Source of the DNA: Pontibacillus halophilus JSM 076056 = DSM 19796
GTDB taxonomy: Bacteria > Bacillota > Bacilli > Bacillales > BH030062
Assembly: GCF_000425205.1 (NCBI RefSeq)
Contig: NZ_AULI01000002.1
Location: forward strand, 248,001 to 312,000
Direction: 5' to 3'
Length of the DNA stretch: 64,000 nucleotides
Part shown: in pieces, positions 1 through 9,393 of the stretch
How the letters are laid out: each line of letters begins with the position of its first letter
Position numbering within the stretch: position 1 is the stretch's first letter
Program-made: the position numbers and the translations under genes
The notes under the pieces: model-generated
Seen by the model: the letters and a program-made list of their open reading frames with translations, nothing else
What the model was told of the DNA's origin: nothing
Databases searched by the model: none

Positions 1-43
1 GCGTTGTTAATATCGGTTTTGCCTCTTCAAATTTATCCTTCAT
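1..43 (-). CDS. cca: Start of probable CCA-adding enzyme (partial, runs off left edge)
   Basis: Only the first 14 codons are inside the window, reading [14 protein letters not shown]. An AAAGGAG ribosome site lies about 8 bases before the ATG, and the start overlaps the end of bshA by 11 bases, so translation of a further gene is well supported. The identity as tRNA CCA-nucleotidyltransferase rests on position, since cca follows bshA in Bacillus subtilis, and on a short N-terminus of the right style. It is an inference. Confidence 0.5.
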   Translation of the reverse strand, partial: MKDKFEEAKPILTT

Positions 44-1184
44 GAACAAGACTCCTTTGCTGAAGCAATTCCTTATAGATGGATTCATAGTGCTCACGGA
101 TTGTGGCGGAATGAAACTCATTTTGAACACGTTGCAGTCCATTCGTAATGAATGTACTCGATAGCTCATCATCTTGTAAGATTTGTAGTGCATAGGAGGC
201 AATTTGGTCTACATCGCCAACTTCTGCAATAAATCCTGATTTACCGTGCCCAATAACTTCAGGAATCCCGCCGATATTCGTGCCAATACAAGGAACACCA
301 CAAGACATTGCTTCCAACAAGACAAGTCCAAAGCTCTCTTTCTCAGATAAGAGGAGTTTAAGATCAGCTAATGAAAGCAATTCAGAGACATTCTCTTGTT
401 TGCCAAGGAATAAGACTCGGTCTCTTAAGCCCTTCTCTTGGACAAGCTGACAAATCGCTGAATACTCAGGTCCATCACCAACAAGCAATAATTTAGCGTC
501 AACTTTAGCAGCTACTTGTTCAAACGCTAAGATTACATCTTGAACGCGCTTCACCTTTCTGAAGTTCGAAATATGAATAAGCACTTTCTCATGAGAGCTA
601 ATGCCATACTCTTCTCGAAGATGACTGACATCATGTTTACGGTATTCTCTTTCATCCACAAAGTTATAGACAACATCCATGTCTCTTTCTACTTGTAGCA
701 TGTCTTTCGTCTGATGCACTAAGCTCTCAGAAACGGCAGTAACCCTGTCTGATTTCTCAATCCCAAATCGGATCATCCGTTTTAGCGAGGAGTCTACACC
801 AAGGACCGTGATATCTGTTCCGTGCAACGTTGTCACGATTTTCAAGTCATGACTGACCATTTCCTTCGCTAGGATGGCACAAATCGCGTGCGGCATGGCA
901 TAGTGAACGTGCAAGATGTCAATCCCTTCCCGCTCTACAACCTCTGCCATCTTATTGGCTAATGCTAGGTCATATGGCGGGTATTGAAAGACTGGATAGT
1001 GATTGACTTCTACTTCATGATAATAAATATTCGGATAGACGCGGTTCAATCGAAACGGCACGTTGGACGTAATGAAATGGACCTCGTATCCATGTTCCGC
1101 TAATAACTTGCCGAGTTCTGTCGCAATGACGCCAGACCCTCCGACAGTCGGATAGCATGTAATTCCTATTTTAGTTGGCTTCAT
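33..1184 (-). CDS. bshA: N-acetyl-alpha-D-glucosaminyl L-malate synthase BshA
   Basis: GT-B glycosyltransferase of 383 residues that transfers GlcNAc from UDP-GlcNAc to L-malate, the first step of bacillithiol synthesis in the cytosol. The N-terminus carries the glycine-rich [13 protein letters not shown] loop, and the nucleotide-sugar E-x7-E motif is at residues 283 and 291 (ESFGLVLLE). The ATG at 1184 is preferred to an in-frame ATG at 1229, because the protein family starts at MKPTKIGI and the longer form would overlap mgsA. It is the last full gene of a mgsA-bshA-cca run. The deacetylase gene bshB1, which lies between mgsA and bshA in B. subtilis, is missing here. ypdA, elsewhere in the window, supports an active bacillithiol system. 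Confidence 0.95.
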   Translation of the reverse strand: MKPTKIGITCYPTVGGSGVIATELGKLLAEHGYEVHFITSNVPFRLNRVYPNIYYHEVEVNHYPVFQYPPYDLALANKMAEVVEREGIDILHVHYAMPHAICAILAKEMVSHDLKIVTTLHGTDITVLGVDSSLKRMIRFGIEKSDRVTAVSESLVHQTKDMLQVERDMDVVYNFVDEREYRKHDVSHLREEYGISSHEKVLIHISNFRKVKRVQDVILAFEQVAAKVDAKLLLVGDGPEYSAICQLVQEKGLRDRVLFLGKQENVSELLSLADLKLLLSEKESFGLVLLEAMSCGVPCIGTNIGGIPEVIGHGKSGFIAEVGDVDQIASYALQILQDDELSSTFITNGLQRVQNEFHSATIREHYESIYKELLQQRSLVHEG

Positions 1185-1189
1185 GTTTT

Positions 1190-1603
1190 TCACCCTTGCT
1201 GATTGTTCTCGTGAACGATTTCCCTCCATTGAAAGTCGCCACGATCAATGGCTCGAATGACAATTTCACCTGCCGCCAAATTTGTAGCTAAAGGAATTTG
1301 GTAAACATCACACAAACGAAGCAGCGCACTTACGTCTGGCTCATGTGGTTGAGCAGTCAAAGGGTCCCGGAAGAAGATGACCACATCCATTTGGTTGTCT
1401 GCAATATAAGCACCAATCTGTTGGTCTCCACCTAGTGGACCTGATTTGAATTTGTGTACAGGTAATCCTGTTGCGTCTGAAATTCGTGTTCCTGTTGTCC
1501 CTGTAGCGTATAGCGTATGGTTTTCTAAAATGTGTTTATAAGCGGTAGAGAATTGAACCATATCCGCCTTTTTTTGATCATGGGCAATCAATGCAATATT
1601 CAT
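1190..1603 (-). CDS. mgsA: Methylglyoxal synthase
   Basis: Cytosolic enzyme of 137 residues that converts dihydroxyacetone phosphate to methylglyoxal and phosphate, a bypass that relieves sugar-phosphate stress. Visible family signatures are the TGTTG phosphate-binding loop near residue 35, [11 protein letters not shown] near 55-65 and the FFRDPL stretch with its catalytic aspartate. Length is typical. An AAAGGAG ribosome site precedes the ATG. It lies 12 bases after dapB and 5 bases before bshA, so it is probably co-transcribed with both. Confidence 0.96.
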   Translation of the reverse strand: MNIALIAHDQKKADMVQFSTAYKHILENHTLYATGTTGTRISDATGLPVHKFKSGPLGGDQQIGAYIADNQMDVVIFFRDPLTAQPHEPDVSALLRLCDVYQIPLATNLAAGEIVIRAIDRGDFQWREIVHENNQQG

Positions 1604-1615
1604 GGTTTCGCTCCT

Positions 1616-2416
1616 TTACTGTAATAGATTTTCTAAGCCGTAAACAAGCGTATCGATTTTTTGTACTTCATCCACACATAATTTGACACCTGACATAAAG
1701 GACTCTCGGTTGTAGGAATCATGTTTAATGGTTAACGTTTGACCGGAAGCTCCGAACATGACTTCTTGATGTGCAACGAGTCCTGGCAGCCGAACACTGT
1801 GAATTCTCATTCCGTCTACGTCTGCTCCACGTGCTCCTTCAATGGTCTCAGTTTCATTTTCGTGGCCTTGTTTTTTCTCATGGCGAACTTCTTGAATCAG
1901 CTCTGCCGTCTTCGCTGCCGTCCCACTTGGAGCATCTAGTTTCTGGTCATGGTGACGTTCGATAATTTCGACATCTGGGAAGTATTTCGCAGCCATCTTA
2001 GCAAACTGCATCATAAGTACAGCACCAACCGCGAAGTTCGGGGCGATAATTATGCCTAACCCTTTTCCTTCTGCCAGTTGTTGAAGTTCATTTAACTGGT
2101 CTTTTGTAAATCCAGTTGTTCCGACAACTGGTCGAATTCCGTATTCAAGCGCTAAACGACTATGTTTATAGCCTACTTCAGGAATCGTTAAATCAATCAA
2201 TACATCCGCTTCAACCGCTTCAAAGCAAGCCTCTACATCGGTATATACGGGCGCATCCAAAGATGGCATCCCATCTATGTCCTTTACTATGTATCCATCA
2301 TACTTGCGATCAATCGCCGCTACTAACTCGAAATCCTCTTCATTGGCTACCAATTTAACCGCTTCAAGCCCCATTCGTCCTCTTGGGCCTGCTACTATAA
2401 TTCTTGTCTTACTCAT
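1616..2416 (-). CDS. dapB: 4-hydroxy-tetrahydrodipicolinate reductase
   Basis: NAD(P)H-dependent reductase of the lysine/diaminopimelate pathway, needed for peptidoglycan and, in spore formers, dipicolinate. The 266-residue protein starts with the Rossmann motif VAGPRGRMG and contains VGTTGFT, the catalytic ERHHDQK region and DAPSGTA. The ATG at 2416 is chosen over longer in-frame starts because GGAGG lies 6-8 bases upstream and the Rossmann strand follows directly. The start overlaps the end of the MazG-like gene by 8 bases, indicating translational coupling. Confidence 0.96.
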   Translation of the reverse strand: MSKTRIIVAGPRGRMGLEAVKLVANEEDFELVAAIDRKYDGYIVKDIDGMPSLDAPVYTDVEACFEAVEADVLIDLTIPEVGYKHSRLALEYGIRPVVGTTGFTKDQLNELQQLAEGKGLGIIIAPNFAVGAVLMMQFAKMAAKYFPDVEIIERHHDQKLDAPSGTAAKTAELIQEVRHEKKQGHENETETIEGARGADVDGMRIHSVRLPGLVAHQEVMFGASGQTLTIKHDSYNRESFMSGVKLCVDEVQKIDTLVYGLENLLQ

Positions 2417-2759
2417 GATCATCCTCCTCTTTTCTCGTCCAACGGTCTTTATCTCGTGTTTCAAATTTATTCATAACACCATTAAAACTCTCTTCTACGT
2501 CAATATCGAGTGAATTGGCAAAGCACATCATAACAAAGAGTAAATCACCAAATTCTTCACTAATTGCCTTTTCATCCTCACTATCTTTCTTTGGCTTTTC
2601 ACCATAGTGATGGTTGATCTCACGAGCCAGCTCCCCTATTTCTTCGGTTAACCTAGCTGTCATGCTCAGTGGGGAGAAGTACCCCTCTTTAAATTGAGAA
2701 ATATATGTATGCACACGCTCTTGCATCTCTTTCGTAGTTAAATGACTCTTCTCATCCAT
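2409..2759 (-). CDS. ypjD: MazG-like nucleotide pyrophosphohydrolase (YpjD)
   Basis: Small all-alpha NTP pyrophosphohydrolase of 116 residues. The [12 protein letters not shown] segment and the [13 protein letters not shown] segment give the paired E-x-x-E/E-x-x-D metal-binding helices of the MazG superfamily. Position before dapB matches ypjD of B. subtilis. It probably heads the ypjD-dapB-mgsA-bshA unit, with a GGGTGA ribosome site. The exact nucleotide substrate cannot be read from sequence; house-cleaning of aberrant nucleotides is the usual proposal. Confidence 0.88.
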   Translation of the reverse strand: MDEKSHLTTKEMQERVHTYISQFKEGYFSPLSMTARLTEEIGELAREINHHYGEKPKKDSEDEKAISEEFGDLLFVMMCFANSLDIDVEESFNGVMNKFETRDKDRWTRKEEDDHE

Positions 2760-2854
2760 TCTAGTTCACCCGCTTTCTACGTACACGTTATCCCTTCCAT
2801 GTTAGCTAAAAGCGCGTCATTTGACAAATTTTTTAGTCCATGTCGGAAGGATTA

Positions 2855-2884
2855 TTGTAACTTCGGATACACTATGCCTATAAT
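2855..2884 (+). promoter_or_regulatory. Sigma-A promoter of ypjC
   Basis: TTGTAA, an 18-base spacer and a consensus TATAAT, placed about 35 bases before the ATG of the divergent plus-strand gene. Confidence 0.7.
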
Positions 2885-2919
2885 GTAGGAAGTTATGCCA
2901 AGAAGTGGAGGTATAGACA

Positions 2920-3795
2920 ATGAGTCTAGCAGGATTAAAACTAAAAAACGTACTCTTGATCCTACTCGGATCAGCCATCTTCAGCTTTGGTATTGTCCAC
3001 TTTAACATGCAGAACAATTTAGCTGAAGGCGGATTTACAGGAATCATTCTCTTACTTAACTACTTATTTGATTGGGACGTCTCCATTACGAACCTTGTAT
3101 TAAACATCCCCGTGTTTATTGTCGGATGGAAGTTACTTGGACGTAATACGTTAATTTATTCCGTTATCGGCACTTTCGCCGTTTCCGTATTTTTATGGCT
3201 CTTCCAACAATATATGATCGATATTCCGTTAGAAGATGATATGACACTTGTCGCCCTATTTGCAGGCGTATTCATCGGAGTTGGTCTAGGGATTATCTTT
3301 TATAGTGGCGGAACCACTGGCGGAGTTGACATTATCGCACGGCTCGTACATAAATACGTAGGCTGGAGCATGGGACGAACGATGTTCTTATTTGATGTGT
3401 TTGTCATCGGGGCCTCTATTCTTCTCTATTTAAACTTAGTAGAGGGGATGTATACGTTAGTCGCTGTGTTCATTGGAGCACGCGTTATCGATTTCATTCA
3501 AGAAGGAGCCTACGCTGCACGTGGAGCAACGATTATCTCGAAAGACAGCAATGCCATTTCAGCTAAGATTATGGAAGAGATGGACCGAGGAGTGACGGTT
3601 CTTCAAGGGAAAGGGAGCTTCACCGGAGAATCAAGAGACGTTCTTTACTGTGTAGTTGCGAGAAACGAAATTGTTCGCTTGAAGACCATTGTGGATTCAA
3701 TCGACCCACATGCGTTCGTAGCTGTGACTACGGTACATGATGTACTAGGAGAAGGTTTCACTTTAGATGAGAACAAAAATCCAATATCAAATTAA
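2920..3795 (+). CDS. ypjC: YitT family membrane protein (YpjC)
   Basis: Integral membrane protein of 291 residues. About five or six hydrophobic segments fill the first 195 residues (YitT_membrane/DUF161), including the glycine-rich SGGTTGGVDIIARL loop. A soluble C-terminal domain of about 80 residues (DUF2179) follows, with the typical VLQGKGSFTGESRDVLYCVV stretch. GGAGGT precedes the ATG. It is the only plus-strand gene in the first 30 kb, with its own sigma-A promoter and a terminator right after the stop codon. Transported substrate and role are unknown for most of the family. Confidence 0.9.
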   Translation: MSLAGLKLKNVLLILLGSAIFSFGIVHFNMQNNLAEGGFTGIILLLNYLFDWDVSITNLVLNIPVFIVGWKLLGRNTLIYSVIGTFAVSVFLWLFQQYMIDIPLEDDMTLVALFAGVFIGVGLGIIFYSGGTTGGVDIIARLVHKYVGWSMGRTMFLFDVFVIGASILLYLNLVEGMYTLVAVFIGARVIDFIQEGAYAARGATIISKDSNAISAKIMEEMDRGVTVLQGKGSFTGESRDVLYCVVARNEIVRLKTIVDSIDPHAFVAVTTVHDVLGEGFTLDENKNPISN

Positions 3796-3825
3796 AAAAA
3801 GTGAGCTCCTAGGAGCTCACTTTTT
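3796..3825. terminator. Bidirectional terminator between ypjC and the YugP-like gene
   Basis: A perfect 20-base palindrome (3801-3820) flanked by A5 on the left and T5 on the right. It serves the convergent genes on either side. Confidence 0.93.
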
Positions 3826-4501
3826 AATCGTCGCCATTCATTTGTGTAAACAGAAGAACGAATCGAAGTAATTCAAGTAGCGCTACAAGTGCAGCTGCTA
3901 CATACGTTAACGCTGCAGCGTTTAGAACCTTCTTCGTCTCTTTCTCCTCGTTACTACGGATAATCCCTGAAGATACAAGTTGGTCCATTGCACGGTTTGA
4001 TGCATCAAACTCTACCGGAAGCGTTACAAGGTTGAATAATACCCCAAACGCCATAAAGATAATACCTAGTAGGTAAAGTTGCATAGCCCCGAGCAGCGCA
4101 CCACCAATAATAAGGAAAATGGATGCATTTGAACCGATGCTCGCAACAGGAGCGAGCGCTGAACGGAACTTCAAGAATGCATACTCTTGTTGGTCCTGAA
4201 TTGCGTGACCTACCTCGTGAGCCGCTACAGCTTGACCAGCTGTTGTTGCTCGATGGTAGTTATCTGAAGATAAATTGACAACTTTCGTACGAGGATTATA
4301 GTGATCGGACAGTGTGCCGCGAACTTCTCCTACTTGAACATGCTGTAAACCATGGTCGTCCAAAATTTTACGGGCTACTTCAGCACCTGTAAGTCCAGAT
4401 GAGTTTGCCACTTTTGAATACTTTTTGTATGTGCTTTTGACACGTCCCTGCGCCCACAATGGGATAATCAGAATTAGCGCAAAGTAAATCAAAAACTCCA
4501 T
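3824..4501 (-). CDS. Membrane zinc metallopeptidase, YugP family
   Basis: Putative neutral zinc metallopeptidase of 225 residues. It has an N-terminal membrane segment, the HEVGH zinc-binding catalytic motif (AVAAHEVGHAIQD, near residue 96) and two or three further membrane segments in the second half, ending LLELLRFVLLF. The HExxH motif and overall length match YugP of B. subtilis, which sits elsewhere in that genome, so the gene is out of its B. subtilis context here. The natural substrate is unknown. GGAGGA precedes the ATG. Confidence 0.87.
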   Translation of the reverse strand: MEFLIYFALILIIPLWAQGRVKSTYKKYSKVANSSGLTGAEVARKILDDHGLQHVQVGEVRGTLSDHYNPRTKVVNLSSDNYHRATTAGQAVAAHEVGHAIQDQQEYAFLKFRSALAPVASIGSNASIFLIIGGALLGAMQLYLLGIIFMAFGVLFNLVTLPVEFDASNRAMDQLVSSGIIRSNEEKETKKVLNAAALTYVAAALVALLELLRFVLLFTQMNGDD

Positions 4502-4575
4502 TGATTCATTCCTCCATCATAATTTGAAATGAAATATCTTATTAAGGTCAATAATAGTCAATATTGTGGAAAAAG

Positions 4576-5319
4576 TCAACTATTTGGCTCTTTCATCTTC
4601 ATCTTATCTAGCTTCTCACCTCTATATTTTCTCCAACCGACATAAAACAATGTAAGGATGATAAGAGAAGCAACCGATGTTAGCATCCAATAAAAGCTGA
4701 CGGTCTCATAGATCGATGAATGAGGTCCCTCAATTTGAGCTAAGTCGTTATACAGCTCATTTAAATACACAACAGCCATTTCCATCTCCACATTAGCCAA
4801 TGTAGCCATATGATCATCGTGTCGTTTGATTCGTTCGTAATCTCCGTTCGACAATGCCACTTCAAGAGAAGGCAATAGCGCAATGTATAACTCATCAATC
4901 GCGGCCAATTGAGCAACTGATGTATCTTCAGTCGTTAGAACTTCATGAATGTCATTCGTAAGTGCTTCTTTCCATACAAGCCAAAGAGGAGCTTCTTCAT
5001 TCAGCCCTGCATCAACTAGTAAGGTAAGGCGTAATGCTTCCATATATTTTATCCGGTCACTCAACTCATCATCCGCTAATGTTAGTTCCGTTTGAACAAT
5101 GTAATCGGCAATTTGAAGATTCATGTTGTCCATTACTAACAGCTCATCCTCTACTTCTTGAAGCAAGGCAGCTGCAGTATCATATCTTCCCTCTTCCACG
5201 TAGGATAAAAACTTATAAATATCAGCTTCAAACGAAACGTCTGCAGCTGATGTCGGATGTACCTGTATCAGGCTGAGCCATAAAGCTGAAACGACAATCC
5301 AACATGATAGTTTTTGCAT
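4576..5319 (-). CDS. ypjB: Sporulation protein YpjB
   Basis: Protein of 247 residues with an N-terminal signal sequence (WIVVSALWLSLIQV), a helical extracytoplasmic domain and a single C-terminal membrane segment (SVASLIILTLFYVGW) with a short positively charged tail. This topology and the position next to ypjA and the qcr operon match YpjB of B. subtilis, a sporulation-associated protein of unclear molecular function. AGGGGAG precedes the ATG. Confidence 0.83.
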   Translation of the reverse strand: MQKLSCWIVVSALWLSLIQVHPTSAADVSFEADIYKFLSYVEEGRYDTAAALLQEVEDELLVMDNMNLQIADYIVQTELTLADDELSDRIKYMEALRLTLLVDAGLNEEAPLWLVWKEALTNDIHEVLTTEDTSVAQLAAIDELYIALLPSLEVALSNGDYERIKRHDDHMATLANVEMEMAVVYLNELYNDLAQIEGPHSSIYETVSFYWMLTSVASLIILTLFYVGWRKYRGEKLDKMKMKEPNS

Positions 5320-5385
5320 AAGGCTCCCCTCTCCCCAAAGCTTCTTCTCTCAATGTATGAGGAGAGAGACAAGTATAGAACTTTG

Positions 5386-5973
5386 TTAATACGTATAGGT
5401 TGTCTTAGATTGACGACGAATGGTAAACCAGTAGGCAATACCAAGTGAAAGAATACTTAGCCAGAAGGTAAAATAGCCAATTTCATTCATGGAATCCATT
5501 AAACGACCGTAGATAGGCATTTGTTCGAACACATAGTCTATGACATCGTTATGAAGCGTCCAAACTCCCGCGAAGATCAGATGTCTCCATTTTATCTTAT
5601 AGAATCGAGCGTACAAAATTCCCTCTAACGCCATCGCACCATGCGAGAGGATGAGCATATACCCAGTCGGATGCAAACTCCCCGCTTCCATGAGCGTCAA
5701 TACATTCATAACAACCGCCCATACCCCGTATTTAAATAAGGTTACAATGGCTAAAGCTTCAACATAAGGCGCATTTCGATTGAACCATATGAAGATCAAC
5801 GCAATAGTGAAGAACAAGCTCGCAGTTGGGCTATCCGGCACAAAGATATAATAGAGTGCAGGTGTCTGCTGGAGCTGAAAATCATACCACCAATACCCAT
5901 ATAGCGTTCCGAACAAATTAATAATAATTAATAGAAGAATAAACGGTTTTTGACTTAATATGTACTGAATCAT
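5386..5973 (-). CDS. ypjA: DUF1405 membrane protein YpjA
   Basis: Polytopic membrane protein of 195 residues with about five or six hydrophobic segments. It belongs to the DUF1405 family (YpjA), found beside qcrABC in Bacillus relatives. Typical patches are the GTLYGYWWY region after the first membrane segment and the HNDVIDYVF region. No enzymatic motif is visible and the function is unknown. A terminator-like hairpin separates it from qcrC, so it need not be part of the qcr transcript. Confidence 0.83.
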   Translation of the reverse strand: MIQYILSQKPFILLLIIINLFGTLYGYWWYDFQLQQTPALYYIFVPDSPTASLFFTIALIFIWFNRNAPYVEALAIVTLFKYGVWAVVMNVLTLMEAGSLHPTGYMLILSHGAMALEGILYARFYKIKWRHLIFAGVWTLHNDVIDYVFEQMPIYGRLMDSMNEIGYFTFWLSILSLGIAYWFTIRRQSKTTYTY

Positions 5974-6051
5974 TGCACACCCCGCTCAATAAATTGGCAT
6001 TACAGTAAGTTGTCTTTCTACACGACGTACTTATTTCCATAGTCATATGAA

Positions 6052-6081
6052 AGAAGCGGACTCCATAGGGAGTCCGCTTCT
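6052..6081 (-). terminator. Terminator of the qcr operon
   Basis: A 13-base perfect stem with a 4-base loop just after the qcrC stop codon. The T-tract on the minus strand is short (TTTCAT). Confidence 0.75.
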
Positions 6082-6102
6082 CATTATACATCATTCTTTC
6101 AT

Positions 6103-6876
6103 TTATTCGCTTGCTTTATCTGCAACACTACGGATAAATTCACCAAGTTGTTGCAATTCTTCATCAGAGCCACCGAACATTCCAGCAGGCATCGTTCCAA
6201 CTCCATTTACAGCAATGTCTTTGATTTCATCAACAGACTTTCCTGTTTCGGTTAATCCCGGGGCGGCTGAACCACCTTCAAGATTCTCACCGTGACATTG
6301 TAAACAGTATTGCTCATATACCGCATAACCTTCTTGTTCCTTATCAATTTCAACCGTTTCAACGATTTGGTTGGATTGAGCACGCTCTTCCCAGTTGACG
6401 TGAGAACCGGCTTCCCAAGTAAGGAAAGCTGTTACAGCGATTCCTATGAGCATAAGGCTTACGGAAATCGGACGTTTAATCGGACGTCGTTCCGAACCTG
6501 TATCTAGAAATGGAGCAATTAGCAATGCTCCAAATGCAAGACCTGGAATGACAATAGAGCCAAGTACAACATAGTCTCCACTCGCGAATTCGTACTTCAA
6601 GAACTGGTATAAGAATAGGAAATACCAGTCTGGTAGTGGGATGTAACTCGCGTTTGTAGGGTCAGCTTGATTCTCTAGAGGTGATGGAGCTACTACGGTT
6701 AATATCAAAAATCCAATTAGGAAGACAGCTCCCACTAGCCACTCTTTCAATAAGAAGTTTGGCCAGAACGCTTCCGTACGACCTGGATACTCTGAGTAAT
6801 CCTTTGGTATATTCGGTTTCTTCTCAGCAGTTACACGAGAATCACCGACGAACTTCATTCCTTTACCTCGATGCAC
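6103..6876 (-). CDS. qcrC: Menaquinol:cytochrome c reductase cytochrome c subunit QcrC
   Basis: Subunit of the Bacillus-type bc complex of the cytoplasmic membrane: a subunit-IV-like part of cytochrome b fused to a cytochrome c domain. Residues 1-160 contain three or so membrane segments and the PLPDWYFLFLYQ signature. The C-terminal domain has the haem c motif CLQCH near residue 189 and a probable axial methionine in GTMPAGMFGG. The GTG at 6876 has GGAGGGG six bases upstream and gives the family N-terminus MHRGKGMKF. Third gene of qcrABC. Confidence 0.97.
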   Translation of the reverse strand: MHRGKGMKFVGDSRVTAEKKPNIPKDYSEYPGRTEAFWPNFLLKEWLVGAVFLIGFLILTVVAPSPLENQADPTNASYIPLPDWYFLFLYQFLKYEFASGDYVVLGSIVIPGLAFGALLIAPFLDTGSERRPIKRPISVSLMLIGIAVTAFLTWEAGSHVNWEERAQSNQIVETVEIDKEQEGYAVYEQYCLQCHGENLEGGSAAPGLTETGKSVDEIKDIAVNGVGTMPAGMFGGSDEELQQLGEFIRSVADKASE

Positions 6877-6906
6877 AGCATTCCCCTCCTTTACGTATAC
6901 TGTATC

Positions 6907-7581
6907 TTACAACGGACCTGAAATACCTTGTTTACGGATCATGACGAAGTGAGCAGCTAACAGAGCAAACAATGCAGCTGGTAGGAAGAAGACGTGAATC
7001 GCGAAGAATCGCGTTAACGTTTGAGCTCCTACAATTTCTGGGTCTCCCGCCAACAGTGTTTTAATCTCTGTACCGATAAACGGAGTCGCTTCTGCAATCT
7101 CAAGTCCTACTTGTGTAGCAAAGTAGGCTTTGTTATCCCAAGGTAACAGGTATCCTGTAAACCCAAGACCAAGTAAAATAAAGAAGAGCAATACTCCTAC
7201 AACCCAGTTCAGTTCACGAGGTTTCTTATACGCACCTTGGAAGAACACCCGAAGGGTATGTAGGAACATCATCACAATGACAACACTCGCTCCCCAGTGG
7301 TGCATCCCTCGTACAATTTGGCCATAAGCAACTTCTTGTTGAAGATAATAAACAGACTCCCATGCATTCTCAATATCTGGTACATAGTACATCGTTAAGA
7401 ACATGCCTGAGAGAATTTGAATAACAGTTACGAAAAACGTAAGACCACCGAAGCAATATACAAATGCTGAAAAGTGGTGAGCAGGGTTCACGTGCTCAGG
7501 TACTTCGTGGTCAGCGATATCACGCCAAAGCGGTGTAATATCTACTCGTTCATCTACCCAGTCATACAATCTTTGCAACAT
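6907..7581 (-). CDS. qcrB: Menaquinol:cytochrome c reductase cytochrome b subunit QcrB
   Basis: Cytochrome b6-type membrane subunit of 224 residues that carries two b haems and the quinol-binding sites. Four membrane helices contain paired histidines, including RGMHHWGASVVIVMMFLHTLRVF and RFFAIHVFFLPAALFALLAAHF. It ends before the subunit-IV part, which is supplied by QcrC, as in B. subtilis. It sits between qcrA (4-base gap) and qcrC. Confidence 0.97.
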   Translation of the reverse strand: MLQRLYDWVDERVDITPLWRDIADHEVPEHVNPAHHFSAFVYCFGGLTFFVTVIQILSGMFLTMYYVPDIENAWESVYYLQQEVAYGQIVRGMHHWGASVVIVMMFLHTLRVFFQGAYKKPRELNWVVGVLLFFILLGLGFTGYLLPWDNKAYFATQVGLEIAEATPFIGTEIKTLLAGDPEIVGAQTLTRFFAIHVFFLPAALFALLAAHFVMIRKQGISGPL

Positions 7582-7584
7582 GAC

Positions 7585-8094
7585 CTAAGCCCCCCCTCTC
7601 GGTTTTGCCTTACCTAGAAATAGCGTTCCTTCTCTGACTTCATGCTCAAACACATCTAACGGAGCTGTAGGCGGAGTTCCAGGTACGTTGTCCCCACTCT
7701 TCTCATACAGCCCTCCATGGCATGGGCAATAAAACTGGTTCTCGTTTCCTGAGCCTTCCCAGTTTACGACGCACCCAAGGTGTTTACAAATTGGTGAGAG
7801 TGCAACAATTTCGTCGTTCTCATCCAAATACACCCACGCTGACTTTGTAACCTCTGACGTGTACCACGCATCTTCTTGCTCGATCGTGAAATCAACACGC
7901 TGTGGCTCCTTTGTCAGCTTGTCCTTCGTAATCCCAGCGCTAACAAAATCCCCCTGTTTCTGCGGCTGAAGGACCGGATCAATCGCGAAGCGAACCATTG
8001 GTGCAAGCAATCCAGCTGCCATAAATCCCCCTACACCTGTGAGAGTGTAGTTTAAAAACTGGCGACGGGATACTTGTTGTTTTCTTTGGCTCAT
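7585..8094 (-). CDS. qcrA: Menaquinol:cytochrome c reductase Rieske iron-sulfur subunit QcrA
   Basis: Rieske [2Fe-2S] protein of 169 residues. SRRQFLNYTLTGVGGFMAAGLLAP resembles a twin-arginine signal anchor. The cluster ligands are in CKHLGC and CPCHGG (Cys-x-His and Cys-x-x-His). The ATG at 8094, with GAGGGGGG upstream, is preferred to an in-frame ATG 96 bases earlier that would overlap the promoter. First gene of qcrABC. Confidence 0.97.
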   Translation of the reverse strand: MSQRKQQVSRRQFLNYTLTGVGGFMAAGLLAPMVRFAIDPVLQPQKQGDFVSAGITKDKLTKEPQRVDFTIEQEDAWYTSEVTKSAWVYLDENDEIVALSPICKHLGCVVNWEGSGNENQFYCPCHGGLYEKSGDNVPGTPPTAPLDVFEHEVREGTLFLGKAKPRGGA

Positions 8095-8178
8095 GGCTTT
8101 CCCCCCTCTATCCATAAAATACAACGTTTTACATAAATGGGTTTTAAAAATTTTCACACAGTTTACTAGGACAATCTC

Positions 8179-8207
8179 ATGATAGCGCAATCTTACTATT
8201 CGGTCAA
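8179..8207 (-). promoter_or_regulatory. Sigma-A promoter of qcrABC
   Basis: TTGACC, a 17-base spacer and TATCAT on the minus strand, 85 bases before the qcrA start. Confidence 0.72.
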
Positions 8208-8237
8208 TAAGTTAATGGAATCGCTTCAATAATCTTC

Positions 8238-8693
8238 CTACCAATAACTCTCTACTAATTCACTTACTTGCTTCACCTGATTATGTAGCGCTTTCATATC
8301 AGACTCACTGCTTGCATTGCCAGCGGGAGCTGTCAACCACACGAGCTCTCCCTTTAATTCTCGTTCGACTTTCTTCCACTTCATATCGTAAGTGAAATAA
8401 AGGACGTTCACTAAACCACTTTGATGCATGTGGGCTGTCCAGTCATTCAGTCTTTCCACTTCAATCGCGTCTACGTCTTCCTTATACACATAAGGGTGCG
8501 TGAGGAAGACCCGACCCTTGTATTGACTCTCAACCCCTTCGACGAGTTTAGTCAGCAACTGAGACTGAACGGCTCTCTCCGCCATGTCCTCACCTTTAAG
8601 CGTAAAGGAGTAGGGCTGCAAAGGAATAATAACAGTGTCAACGTATTCGCTTGCTTCCTTGTACATGGCAATGTCTTCAGATACCCATTTCAT
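8238..8693 (-). CDS. ypiF: YpiF, DUF2487 family protein
   Basis: Soluble protein of 151 residues from the DUF2487 family (YpiF), found between ypiB and qcrA in Bacillus species. It starts MKWVSEDIAMYKEASEYVDT, a family-typical N-terminus. No catalytic motif is recognisable and the function is unknown. GGGAGGG precedes the ATG. A terminator lies upstream (8774-8801) and the qcr promoter lies just beyond its stop codon, so it appears to be a single-gene unit. Confidence 0.83.
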   Translation of the reverse strand: MKWVSEDIAMYKEASEYVDTVIIPLQPYSFTLKGEDMAERAVQSQLLTKLVEGVESQYKGRVFLTHPYVYKEDVDAIEVERLNDWTAHMHQSGLVNVLYFTYDMKWKKVERELKGELVWLTAPAGNASSESDMKALHNQVKQVSELVESYW

Positions 8694-8773
8694 CTTATCC
8701 CTCCCATTCTTTCATAAATTTAACACAATTATACGTTTCATGACACAACATCTCCTTCGTAAATCACAAAAAA

Positions 8774-8801
8774 AGCAGTAGCCGCAAATGCAGCTACTGC
8801 T
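8774..8801 (-). terminator. Terminator of the ypiA-reoY unit
   Basis: Nine-base stem with a 10-base loop followed by a run of T on the minus strand, directly downstream of reoY. Confidence 0.88.
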
Positions 8802-9364
8802 TAAGACGTAAACGCCTTTTGATTCTTCTGTAGTTCTCGTAGTTGAATCGTCAATACCTCAAACCGTTCCCGGTCTCCTCTGTCAAGGGCTGAATCAATC
8901 TCGTGAAGGAGTTTGTCTGTTTGGAAAGTACTAATCGACCGTTCCAGGAATTGCTCTGCCATCTGAGAGTCCCGTTCTGTGATGTAATAATCCTTTGGAA
9001 CGTATGGATTTTCCTCTAATACAGAAGCAAACTTAGCGTTTTGGTGCACGTTCTTAAAACGAATTTGAATATAAATGGCTTCTGAGCGATTTAGGCGAAT
9101 GTCGTGAAACGCCTTTTCAGCATCCGTCGTCATGACTTCACTCTTGTAAAAGCGAAATGGGATATCTTCCACACACTGGGTTGCAATAATCATCCCTCTC
9201 GGGCAAAAGCGTGCCTCTTCCACGAAATGAACATGTTCCATCAACGTGTCATGATTAATAAGATAATTTAAAATCCATACACTCTCTCTTCGTTTCAACT
9301 GATAATGGTTCAAAAACCAACGCACAAATTCTTTCTTGTCCTCCACTGATACAGGGATTTGCAT
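8801..9364 (-). CDS. reoY: ReoY (YpiB), UPF0302 family proteolysis adaptor
   Basis: Protein of 187 residues matching the UPF0302/YpiB family: an N-terminal domain ([31 protein letters not shown]) and a C-terminal IDEAL-like region ([27 protein letters not shown]). The orthologue in Listeria, ReoY, helps ClpCP degrade MurA and so controls entry into peptidoglycan synthesis, together with ReoM and the TPR protein YpiA. The upstream neighbour here is ypiA, consistent with that role. AAGGAGGG precedes the ATG. Confidence 0.87.
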   Translation of the reverse strand: MQIPVSVEDKKEFVRWFLNHYQLKRRESVWILNYLINHDTLMEHVHFVEEARFCPRGMIIATQCVEDIPFRFYKSEVMTTDAEKAFHDIRLNRSEAIYIQIRFKNVHQNAKFASVLEENPYVPKDYYITERDSQMAEQFLERSISTFQTDKLLHEIDSALDRGDRERFEVLTIQLRELQKNQKAFTS

Positions 9365-9393
9365 AATAGCCCTCCTTAATAAGGGAGAAAGAA

